DNA of 64,000 nt from Cladocopium goreaui (Eukaryota; Sar; Dinophyceae; Suessiales; Symbiodiniaceae): assembly GCA_947184155.2 (NCBI GenBank), contig CAMXCT020001791.1, positions 470,658 to 534,657 of the forward strand. Direction: 5' to 3'. Position 1 is the stretch's first letter; every line of letters starts with the position of its first letter. This document shows positions 44,940 through 57,500 of this stretch, piece after piece. The notes beneath the pieces were generated by a model, which had not been told where the DNA came from, searched no databases, and saw only the letters and a program-made list of their open reading frames with translations. The position numbers and the translations under genes were made by a program.

Positions 44940-45031
44940 TACCCTCTGGTAATTTAACAGTTTGCTATTGAACATGGCCATTGAAATAGTGGATGTTTTC
45001 CCATGAAATTCATGGTGGTTTTCTATTGATC
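44940..45031. mobile_element. Family-1 element, copy 17, decayed
   Basis: Left end TACCCTCTGGTAATTTAAC is intact; the body is recognisable but the right end is lost. Confidence 0.6.
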
Positions 45032-45227
45032 TTTCCCATCAGTTTTTTGTAAACGTTGACCGGGCACTTTGCAATCCCCACTGCAGCTGCCAGAGTCTGG
45101 ACCCACAAAAAATTACCCGCCTGAGACTGAGAAAAATACTGCAGGGACGGTGATGTGATATGACTGGTACATATACTGGTATACATATATATATATACGG
45201 TAATAGTAATCATAAATATTAAAGGTG

Positions 45228-45260
<33 letters not shown>

Positions 45261-45264
45261 GCAG

Positions 45265-45340
45265 AGCAAGCGGGCGACATTCTGGGCAACAACAGCAACC
45301 CTTGGGGCATCGCCAGGATGCGAAGCCCTACAATAATTGA
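45265..45340. repeat. Dispersed repeat, copy 2
   Basis: GCGGGCGACATTCTGGGCAA followed by CAACAGCAACCCTTGGGGCA; preceded by a CAA microsatellite (45226-45262). Confidence 0.75.
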
Positions 45341-47519
45341 TGCTATAGTGAAAAAATGTGAAAAAGATGTTAGTGTGGCAATTCCGGTTGATGGGTGACA
45401 CAGTGAAGGGGAAAAAAGATGGTTCCATGATGATATGTGGGAAATACTTATTAAGCTATGGTGATGGGTGTGATGAAAATTTGATGACGAAAAAGGAAAG
45501 CGCTACAGCTACAACATGCTACAACTATCATAACATATCACGACTACTGGCAGAGTCTGTCAGACTGTCAGTTCCCGGTGTGTTCAAATGTTTCAGAACC
45601 CTTGCTTCCATGTTTGTATAATTATTCATATACTATAGACATCTATAGATCTATATAGAGAATCGGTATAAACACCTCCTTATTTGCCTGTTCATGCCTG
45701 TTCAATTCCACATTTCTGCCAGGTCTCCAGGGCTGCTTCAAATCCCTTCCCAGATGTCTTTTGCAGCGCCAACTGCTGGAGCCAAACCACGGACTGTGAC
45801 CGTGCCACCGTGCCACCGTGCCACCGTGCCATGGGTCGCCTTCAAGCGAATCCCACAGGAAGTTCATGGAAATTCCAACACCTGAGGTACCAGTCTCAGC
45901 ATGTCTCAGCTATTCATGTGCTATGCCTGCTATGCACTGCTATGCATTCATTTTCACAGACTGTCTGGAGGGATGCCAAAAAATGGAACATCTGCCAAGG
46001 CTCCATCCCTTTCCTCTGACAGAACCTTTCAGATCTCAGCCCTCAGAAAAGTGGAATGGTACCCAGGTGCCGCCTAAGCCTCAAAACTTCTCTGTACAGA
46101 ACGTGAGGCCAGAAGGCCCGGATCTCGTGATGTCAAGGGGCTCTTGGACACGAGACCCGCGTCTCATTCGCAGAGCCAACGGCGCTGTTGACCCCGGGCG
46201 GAGTTTCTGGGGAAGGCTATTTTCGCTCTGCCAAGCCCTTCATCTTAGCCAAAACATGAGATCATTTTCCCCCAGGACTCCAGCTTCAAGGAGCTGAACA
46301 CCGATATATCGTTGGGATTCGTTGGGCCGACATTGTCAACATCAGATTAGTAAACCTCTGGGCCTCTGGGATGTGTATTTGGGGGAGGCTCATTTTAGTA
46401 GCAAATGATCGCTCTTGGAGGATCACACCCCCAATCAACCAGGGTTTATTGGAGAATCCGGTGGCTTTACATGACTATCCAACCTCTGGGACACACAGCG
46501 TCCGTTTCAGAAATGCAATGCCTCACTCTGCTGGTGAGGATTTCAAATTCATACCCAGCTCTGGGTGCCAGGTGATCCAACCCCCGTCCTGAAATTTAAG
46601 CATCCTTTTCGTGAACTTGGAGCGTCCCCAACTTTGGATTCCACCTCTTTTTGGACGTCACATGACGTCGGTGGCTGGTACCTGCTGGCTGGGTCCATAT
46701 TCAAATCCTGGGACCCCTTCAGGGGTGGCATATCACGCCCTGAACTGGAACTGGCGGACGACCCGATTCGAGGGAAATTCATGTAGACATTCATGCCACG
46801 AAGAAGCTCAGTGTATTCATTTGTATTCAGTGAGAAATGCCCTACTTCTGTTCTCAACACCTCATGTCTTTCAATTTGTGCTGACTCAATGACTTCTAAG
46901 AATTCATGAGAAACCGCTGCGACTCTGCTGCATTCCCAGGCTCTAAGTCGTTTTTTTTTTCATTCGAGACATTTGGAAGAAACATGCTGAAACATGCTGA
47001 AGCATGTTGAAACCACAAACGTATCAAATGCATCCACCAAAATGCACAACTCTAGTGTAGTCCCAGCGAACCAAAGCTGCAATCCTGTTCCAATCTAAAA
47101 TTCAAACGGTAAACTGTCGCAGAGGAATCTGCATAAATTATAATAATTCACCGACCTGAAATAAGGTTATTTTAGGATAGTTACCCCTTACCAATTAATC
47201 ATCGTGCCCTAATTTACCAACGGGTTGCCCTCGGAGAACCCGTGATTTTGGATGTTCCAGTTCCAGCATGTGGCGCCATGGCGTCACTGTATGTCACTGT
47301 CACAGTCATGTCTCACAGCAACGAGGCTCCAGGATGTCCAGTGCCGGCACTGGACATCGCGAGGCGTCACGGCGACCATATCCCTACGAAAAAAAAAATA
47401 TTGATATTCATGGATATTCAGACATTCACCCCCTAATGTTGCTGGCTCCTCATATCGTGACTATCCTGACTCTTCCTGCCCTGTTCAGCTATCCAGCCCA
47501 ATGTGTGGATGAATTGCCT

Positions 47520-50500
47520 CTAGCTGTTGCTTGCTAGACTCCCGCTTCGTGCTGACTGCATCTCGAATTTCCAGTCAAAACCTTCCAGCAAATTTGGCAG
47601 ATACGTGATCAATTCATGCTGCTCCCACAACGACCCAGCTTTAGTCATCCTCAAATACATCAAACGCTCTTCGTAGATGTCCCATTCGTTTGTTCTCTTT
47701 GATGTTCCAGTTTAATCCGAAGCACCTGCCCAAATAAATCATATACCAGCTACGATCATAATATGTACATCCATCATCATCTATCCATAGTGAGACACAC
47801 CATGTCACAACCTTCATCCCCATAGGGCTCCTGAGTTGACATGAGGAAAATATCCGTATTCCATCCCATTCTTCATAGCTATTCCGGTATTCCTATGTCA
47901 GTTTCTACGTTCAAAAAATTATAGAGAGCGTAACCAAATAGGGGATATACTAAAGTGAGCACAGAAAACAATCCTCGAGAAGTATATCGTAAATATACGG
48001 TAACTACATTTAAATATACAGATTTTTAAATATACGAACTGGATTTTAGACTACCTCCGGGAAAGTTTTCCGTAGCTCGCCTGGCCACTTGAAGATATAG
48101 GTTTTATGGAAGATTTATAGAGGATTTATGGAAGATTTTTACAGGATTCATGGAAGACTTATGGAGGATTTATGGAGGATTTGTGGAGGATGTATGGAGG
48201 ATTTGGAGGATTTGTGGAGGATTTATGGAGGATTAGGTATGCCGAATACTAAACTAACACTATATAAGAGTTTGTAAAATCCTCACTATGTGATGGGATG
48301 TGTACACTTTAATTAAGGACTAACCCCTTACTAAACATCAGGACCCACCCACTCACAATCCCCATATTTTACCACCTACAGCCTATAGCCTATAGTACTT
48401 TACGAACTCCAGGGTAGGCTGAAAATTTCTTTGGAGGTCCTTAGCTAATGGTTCAACTGTGCTTGAATCGACATTTAGATATGCGGAACGGGCCCAGCCA
48501 TTTAAACATACGGATGGAACTGGTGTTTCATACTACCTCCGGGGCCTCGCAGTCTGGCCCGCCCTCCACATATTTAAATGTCGTTACTATTCCGGTATTC
48601 CTATGTCAGCTTCTACTTTCCCCAAAAAAATCACCGAACCCATCCTCAAAAAATTATAGAGAGCGTAACCAAATAGGGGACATACTAAAGTGAGCCCCGA
48701 AAACAATCCTCAAGAAGTATATTGTAAATATAGAGGAAACATCTGTTTTGCGCGTAAATGGTGCCCCTAATTATATGACCCAACCTTCAGAAGGCGATTT
48801 CACCTAGTTTTTGCACATGGTTTCTCTTCAGAAACCAGGTCCCGGCCATGCCATGCCATGCCGAAATTGCCGGAAAGTCCCAGGTTCGTCCTAAACGACA
48901 GCTGCATTTTAAGCGCCGCCTCAGAGTTTGGAACACCAGTCCATCTGAACCACTTCACCTAAGGGAAGTGAAACGAACTGGGCGTGGCCAGGGTGAAATA
49001 CCAACATTGCTAAATATAATTGATGATAATAAAAGTAATAATTAAAATAATAATGATAATAGTAATATATATATATATATATGCACATTATAGACATGTA
49101 AATGCATATGTATATATAATACCATATAAATTATATATACAGTATCTCTGTGTGTTTGATTGTCTGTGTATATCTAATATGAATTGGTTGGACCCCATGT
49201 TCTCATAAACCCACCGAGCCACTCATGATTTGCAAAAATTCGATGAAGCCCGCCGTCGGTGGCAAAGAATGGTGCCCCGTGCCGAAAATCGCGTGGTGGA
49301 AGATCGTCCGCAACTGATCCATGTGGGTATCCTGAGTGCCCACTCGCCTGGCTATGTCTCAAAATCCCTGTAGTTGTGTTCACATCTCACATCAAAACTG
49401 CATCTCGTGTTTTTTCTTGGGAAAAACATAATCATATGATCTTTGCGGTATTTTCACTTCACAGCTAAGTGTTATTGATCGTATTTCTGGATAGCGGCGT
49501 TGAGCGGAAAGCTCTTGCAGAGCATCTGGCGGATCTGGTCCAAGGTTAATCGCTGTGTGTTCTCCTGCGCCCGTGATCCCAGACGTGGTGAGGATTGGGC
49601 AGCACAAAAAAAAGCACAGGCATAATCCCATCACCCTAATATTCAACACCCCAATTGCATGGTCCAAATTATGTGGAAATTCATGGAAATTCCCTACTAA
49701 GCCATGGTTTCGTTAAAGGGGTGTTTAATATTAGGGGGAAAGGATTAGTTAAAAGATGTTAAAAGATGTTAAAAGCTATAGTTTTTTTAGGACTGATGTT
49801 TAAGGTCATCTAATGGATGCGTTCCACATAGATTGCATGAGCATAATGTACTGTGGTTCAATCGTCCAAATCAAGTCAACTAGATCAAGTATGATCAAGT
49901 CAAGCCAATTGAAACCCAAGAAATGCTGATACGGTTTTATAATGTTTTATATGATTCAACGAGGATTTTTACAGAGGGATAATCATGTGTCCTGTTGTTT
50001 TTTTCGGGATAATAATCCATATATTTACACGATGAATTACATGCTGGTCATGTGTAATGTCAACCCTGGATTAATAAAACCCTAGGCTGTTTAATTGGGG
50101 GGGGCACCATTTAAGTATTGGATTATGACTATTGGAGGAGTACCCCCCCCAAAAAAAAATAAACCATGGTTTAGTCTCATCCGGGGTTGACATTACCCTC
50201 TGGTTATGTCAAAATAGCTATTGAAAATGGCCATAGAAATAGTGAGTTTTCCCATGTTTTCCCATTAACAATGGTGATTTTCCATAGCTATGTTAGTTTA
50301 CCAGAGGGTAAATCACTTTGCGATTGAAAAAAAAAACAAAACCGTCGAACCCTTGGCCGATCCCCAAGGGATCATCAAAGATCCAGCGCTCGGGCCAGCT
50401 GTCAATTCTCCCGTGAAAACCATGGGGAAAACATCCGAGTCATCGTTGGGAAAGTCCCAGAAATCTGGATTTGATGGTGAAATCTCCAGATGTTTGATGG

Positions 50501-53500
50501 TGAAAAAAAAACTCAAAAAAAAACACCAACATCTCCACGAATATCTCGTGAAACCATTAAAAAAATGCCCATGTTTGATAGTCAAATTAAGTCAAATTCC
50601 CCAAATCCACATCTTGGTGATAAGTTGTATCCCTAACTGATGGTGGCAAAGCATGCCATATGGTTCAACCGCAGGGGTCCAGTTAAGCACCTTGAAATTT
50701 GCAAAAGTGAATATTAACCAAAGGCATCCAAAGGCCTGTTGTCTGCTTAGCCCTCTTCAACCATGTCCAATCCCCTCGTGAGTTACATCAATAGTTGATT
50801 TTCCAGCTTCAAAGCTCCATTTCTTTCAGATGAAATTAAGCTATAGATGCTATAAAGATGCGATGCACAGTGGTCACATCCATTCCATCACCATAGGATC
50901 CATGTATGCTATATATGGTAACATTTATCATCAATATACCCCCTATGTTAGCATATATACCATACATGGATCCTATGGGATCACCATCACCCAGTTGGGC
51001 TCTCCTTGTCCGCCAAGATGAAGAGCTCGCGGAACTGGTTCGCCTCGGATGGCGAGAAGCCCAAGCGCTCGATGGCCAGGCGCTGTCGCACGAACCTCGG
51101 CGGCACAGTCTGGGCCCTGGGGGCCCTGGGGGCCCTGGACCGACCCCCTAAACCTGCCGGGAAAATGCTTGGAAAACCCAGGATTTATATGGTTTAAGAT
51201 GGTTTAATGCTGTTTAATAAGGTTTAATAGGGTTTAATATTGCACCCAAATATTGAACCACCCAAAACCTGCCCTCACTGCCCTACGTGACCACGAAATG
51301 CCAGGACCTCACTTCAACTGCTGCAGCGTTGCTCGATCTGCTCTTGCTGATCCACGATCTTTCCTGGGCAGGGTTTCTGGCTGGTATTTAATCCCCATCT
51401 CTTGCGTGAATCCATGGTGATTAGTTGAACCGAATGCCAGGATGCCTCAATGTGGGGTTGGCATTCATGGTAATTATACAGGTTGCATCCCTAGCGAAAT
51501 GATTAGCACGGCTATCCTTCAATAAAAAAGAAACGCCTCTGTAAAACAATGTCTTGTAGGTCTTTTAGGATAGTATGCATGCATTGCATTGCATTGTATA
51601 TGCATAGGTGGAACAGGAATGTACTTCCCCTTGTGTCATACTCTCAGGTCTTGTCGTGCGCTGAAAGTGGCACAAATTGTGCGCTGAGCATCGCATGATC
51701 ACCAAGAATTCGCTAAAGCCAAGTGAAAGCTCCTGGCAACTGGCGCTGACACTGAAACTCCAGCACGCACTCACCCAAATAAAACTGTTTCTGTTTCAAG
51801 ATCATTTTACTTCATTTTATATGTTTTTAAAAGAATACGTCATTCTCTCCGTTTATTTCCACTGAGCATTGCCGTCTTGGTCTCTTCCTTCAGAGTGCGT
51901 GGTATGGGCGCCTTGCACACACGACACCAACGAGCCCGTCCCCGTCCTCGTCGGATTGGAGGATTTGCACCAGAAAGGGCCGAAATTCTCGACAACGCGC
52001 CTCTTGGGGGAACCTCAGTGCACCATGTCCACCATGTCCACCAGTCCCCGAGTTCTGTAGAGCCTTGTCCCATGCCCAAATTATCCTAAGTCAGTGGGGC
52101 ATGGAATTTTGGCGTTTCGGGGTGTGGACAAAGCCACATGCCAAAACTTCATGTCCAATGTCTCAGAGATTTATCCCAGGATAGTTACTGAAACTAGGTG
52201 GAAACCTCGTTTTCGATGCTTGACCCCTCTACTATCCTCTACAGTATATCTCTCTATCGGGGGAATGGAGCCAACCAGATGGTCACCATCCACCAGCCAG
52301 CCGTCTAGTTCAAAATGATTTCCCCCAATCCTAACCATTCAGATCTCATCATCCGCATCCCCGGACCTTATTCAGAGTTCCGAACATTTCTTGACCCCAC
52401 CCAAGCCCTATTTACATATAGGGTTTTAATTTTTTCACCGATCCACCCCTAGCCCTAGTGGGGTTTTTTCGTTGCCACTTTGCCCCCCAAATCAGACATG
52501 GTGCAAGACTTCAATGACCTGCACCAGTTCTGGTTTCCAAATCCTCCAATCCTGGTCCCGGTCGAAGCGCCGGAAGAGTTGCTGCAGCTCCTCCACTTCG
52601 TGGAAAGCGAAGCCCTACGACGGTGACGGTCAAGGAACGTCAAGGACACGGGGCGCGCAACGGGGAATGGGATGGGCAATTGGGGGTGTATAATGGTGTA
52701 TATAGTCTTGACTAAGCAAAGGGACAAATATGGGACAAATGTGTAGGTCTTTTTGTTACAGGGTTTTTTCCCTAGATTTACGAATACGAGTAAACTGAGT
52801 AAACCATGCAAATCCGTTGTTTTGAATTCTGCGAGGATTGAATGAAATGGAAGAAAAACTATGAAGAATTTGGGGTTCGAGGAGCTGGAGGAACTTTGGG
52901 GGATATTGGAGGTGTATCAGGGGGCTGTTATGATGTTTTGTTCAAAAAATATGCGTGTATATTCTCATTCACTTACACCGTAGTACTAAGACAAAGTTCT
53001 TTAACATGGTTTGGGTATACAAACAAAGTTCCTTTTAAGGGCACAAGCGAACTTCAAAAAAAAAAGAGAGAAACGACAGCAAAGTTCTACACCAAGAGAA
53101 AGACTTGGGACACTCCTAGTCTGCAATTTCACAATTTTGGGCTGCCTCATCTGTGCTTTTTCGATTTCAAGCAATGTCTTCTCGCGCAATTTCACATTGC
53201 ACGACTTCGACAAGTCTAAGCGACTTTGGGCAGGGTGGCAGTTGCCGACCGAGCCACGGCACAGTTTTTGATGAAGTTGAGAATCGCCCAGGAACTGACA
53301 CATCCGCTCCAGAAAACATCCACATCATTGAGTCATTGAGATCATATGTAAGAATTCTTCTTTAAGAAAAATATGTGGATCTGCCAGTTCAGTTTCAAAC
53401 ATGTTTATGTAAACAAACAATTCAAAAGGTCAACCTTTGGGATGTGCACCTGGGAAACTCCCTAGGAGAAAGTGATTCCCCCAGCAGCCATCACCTTTGG

Positions 53501-54534
53501 TGTGACCGCGGTTTTGGGGAGCTGCATGGGAACGGTTGGGAGACCTGCTTGGACGAAACTGTCCCACGTTTCACCACAAAAACATGGCGGTTCTTGCCCT
53601 CTGGAGCCTCTGCCCCCCAAAAATCGCTGAGATTTACAGCTGAAAAACAACTGAAAACCCAATCTTAGTCAACCAATGAACCAATATTCTCGATCAAGAA
53701 AATGTACCAATGGGGCATCCAAGTCGGTCAATGATGCCACCCTGACCCAGCGGTAGCTCTTCCGGCGTCCTTCAGTAGAGCAATTCTGCAGACCATTCCT
53801 TGGTTTTGCAACGATCGGCCTCAAAAACGAAATCGGCCAAGTAGTTTCCCATGGATTCCTAACATATTACACACTCCGGTAATCAAACATGGCAATGAAA
53901 AATCCATGAAAATCCATGAAAATCCTCCAAAAAGGTAGAGGTTTTATTGGGAAGCTCATCTATGGGGGATTCTCCAATGCCACCATGGAGGTAAACGAAA
54001 TTTGTTTCAACTCACCATCCATCTTCCGGAAATCCAGGATTCACTGTGTCCTTTTGGATGTTTGCGCCACTTGGACGCCAGGCGCAAGATCCTTCCTGCC
54101 AGGTTGAAAAGCAAACATCAAAAGGAACCATGCCATCCCATCACTACCCTGAAGCCTCACTAAACCAAGCTGGATTAATATAAAGGCTCCAGGAAAATCT
54201 CGAAAAAAAGATTAAAAAGATCCACAATTTCTCCATTTCCAACATGTTCCGATTTGAACGTCTAAGTTTCCTCCAGGCCATCCCTCCATTTCCCACCTCC
54301 CCCCACCTGTGGCCATGGCGCACGCCGAGTTCCACGTGCGCCGGTGCCCGGCTGCGGGCGCCTCGCGCTTCATCTGGCGCCCGTGGACAGCGTGGAACCA
54401 TTGCAGGGTGGAGCCGTCGGACAGCGACACCTTGGACGGCCAAGGTTAGGGGCAACCCTGGCTATCCTATGGTGATACGTAGGGACATCTGATATGTATA
54501 GCATATATATATACATATATATATATATACATAG

Positions 54535-54566
<32 letters not shown>

Positions 54567-57500
54567 ATATATATACATATTAACATATATACATATACAC
54601 CATAGCAACCCCCAAGATAGAAAGGTAAAATCACCTATTCGAAATGAGAGTGATAGATTGGACCGTTGTTGTCTTTTCGGGGCTTGCTTTTTTAGTGAGA
54701 ATCGTATGGACTTTGACTTTCATGGATGTTCAGGGGGGATGCAATCAACAATATCATGCCTAATCTGAGAGGTCATGCCTGTTAGTATTTGATTTCCTCA
54801 TGAGTTTTTTTCCCCTCCGCAGTCTCAGCAACGAGTCCTCATTAGTTATATGCTACTCATATATTATATATCCTCATCAGTCCCCACTGCGCCCCCAAAA
54901 AAAAAACAAAGAATCAAAGGATCAAAGTAGCCATCCAAGGTTGAGCCTGACTGTCAGACTGATCTTCATCCCCAAAAACTAATGTCTCAATATATTGACA
55001 CATCGCCCTCTGAATTTTCCCCAGGCACCAGGACCTTCTGCTGATCCCCGGTGAGGCTCACAGCTGCCGCACCCTGAGGCATCGCCACCTGCGCCTCTAG
55101 GTGCCAGTCTTGGCCAAGGCCGTGCTGCATCAAGGCGTGCAGCTGCAGCTGGTCCCCCAGCAGCACGGCCGCGCGGAAGGGATGCCCCTCCGAAGCATCC
55201 AGCAGCGCCAGGGCAGTGGCCGAAGCGGCCGAGGGGATGCCTCCAAGGGGCCAAGGGATGGAGAGAGGCATGTTTTTTTTTGTATTTTTTCGTGTTCCAT
55301 CTTGCATGAAGACTTGTGATAGGCCATTTTTACATGGCCATGGTTCGATGCTATTTGGCATGCGAAGTCACAAAGGCCTGATGAATCACATGGCAGACTC
55401 CGACCATGATAATGGCCCTCGTAAAACAAGAAATAACAAGGACAAGAACCGTCAAAACCCACCCCCAAATCCCACCTGGTAGCTCCAGTGCAGAGCACCG
55501 AGACTCTCGGCCGTCCCAGGGGCACGCCACCACTACCCCGGAGCCCGTGTGGCTCAGCAGCCGTTGCTGGCCCCAGCTGACACTACGCGCTAGGCCGAAA
55601 TCCAGCAGGCCCTGGAAATTCACTGGGGACCAAGTGCCGAAGCCTTGCTCCTCAGCTTTTTCGTAAGGCAAGGGTAGCCAGGTGGGGCCTCGTAGCACGA
55701 TAGCCAAGCTGGTTTAGTTGCTTTAGTTCCCGAGTTTGACTATGGTCTGTGGTAGATATATCGCACTAGTTCATGGGGTTTACAAGTCAAAAAGGGGAAT
55801 AAAAGATTTGTGGTGGTGGTGGTGGGAGAGTCTGACTTGGTAAACACATGTACGCTCAATAATACAGCACCATTTGGGAATGACTTTCACCAGCCATTTA
55901 TCGTTGACAACCTCCAAAGTTGACGGGTGGCGCTTTATTCCAATGACATTTTGACACTATGCCGATGCTCTTGACTTCCAAAAAATGTCCAGCATACCCA
56001 ACACTTATATAAATTCCTCTGAGCCAGGGCACCGCGGCAGAGGCTGGTAGGAAGGCACCCATGCCTCCACGAGTCATGGCAATCGTGCCCTCAGGGCTGC
56101 AGGCCAACAACTCCGGCTCCAGGGATGGCGGGAAGTGCACAGCCGCTGGAACCACCTTGGTGACAGGAACCTGCCCAACCAGGCTCTGCGGAAAGAGTTT
56201 TGGAGTGTTAAACATCCATAAACATCCATAAACATCCATAGACATCCATAAACCATCCATAAATCATCCATAAACATCCTTTTAGAGTGCATGTGCCTTT
56301 TCTGTAACGAGACTTGAACATGGAAAATTCAGAAAACTGGTTGCTGGTTCCGCAACTTTCACCCATTTTCACGGTCCTGGATTTAATTCCCAAATACCAA
56401 AATGCAAGAAAACGGTTCATCTTTGAATCCCCTCCAAACAAAAAATGTACACAGAACACCCTGGTGCCCTTTCCAAGCCGCCGGTCGCACCGTGGTCACC
56501 ACCTCCTGAAGACGCCGGTGTCCACCGCTGTCCAACCAGCTGTGCTCCCCAGTATAGCGGCGACCGTACTGAATGACCCCTTCGAACCAGGTGTTTTTGC
56601 CGTGCCCCGCTGCACCCACCAGAGGCTCTGGGCCTTCCTTGGCATATCTGAGAATTGAACCTGGCTCGCCTAAAGAATTCGGTGATTGAAAAGTTCAGAT
56701 CCTTCGTTGCTGGGTCTGTTTATCCACCGGTATATCCTCGTTGTTACACATGTGCCGTTGAAATCCCTGAGATTTGCTTGAAAAAACATCCAGACTTTGC
56801 ATCCCAGCATCCGCCTCGCTCCAATGCATGTCAGCCTCAGGGTGGAAGCCGAACATATCGCTGGCCCAAAGCTCCTGCCGTCTGCAGTTGAGAAAAAAAA
56901 CAACCCACCTAGGTTAACTGTGGTTTATGGTAGATATCTCTATATGGAATTTAAATATATGATGTAGTATAGAACCAACTTTTCACTGAGGGGAGCACCA
57001 CCTTATAGAGTCGATTGGGCATTGGCACTTTCAAAAAAACTATTTGAAGACGGGGAGTGTGACCCTTGTTGTGGTGCTAATATAAAAGACAGATTAATCA
57101 CTAGTACAGATTAATACACTATAGGTTCTAACCTCGTTCTGCTGAAGTCACATGGTAGGCTTCAAAAACCAATATATATATATATATATACAGGGCACCC
57201 GCAGCTTGGGTAAGACATTTCGCGCTGACGCTGACGACACATTGTGACGACACATTGGCGATGCCCCCGGCCCCCCTGACGACGCATTCTGACGACACAT
57301 TCCCTGACGACACGTTGCCCCCTGACGACGCATTACCCCCTGACGACGCATTGTGACGACACATTCCCTGACGACGCATTGCCCCCTGACGACACATTAA
57401 CCCCTGACGACGCATTGTGACCACACCCGCAGCTTGGGTAAGACATTTCGCGCTGACGCTGACGACACATTGTGACGACACATTGGCGATGCCCCCGGCC

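Larger units (their letters stand above)
43372..47519. other. Spacer between channel gene and EF-hand gene; unassigned
   Basis: Holds exon-like minus frames without secure splice partners. Near 45785-45715 a frame reads QLALQKTSGKGFEAALETWQ; near 45115-45065 another reads VQTLAAAVGIAKCPVNVYK. A third lies at 46840-46560, serine- and proline-rich. A plus frame covers 46060-46300. Repeats present: a decayed family-1 element (44940), a CAA microsatellite and the dispersed repeat at 45265, and a GTGCCACC array near 45800. One further minus-strand gene may be hidden here, but no product is supported. Confidence 0.4.

Noticed and set aside
45818..46297. Plus-strand 159-codon ORF
   Set aside because: Opposite to all supported genes, begins in a GTGCCACC repeat and has no recognisable motif.
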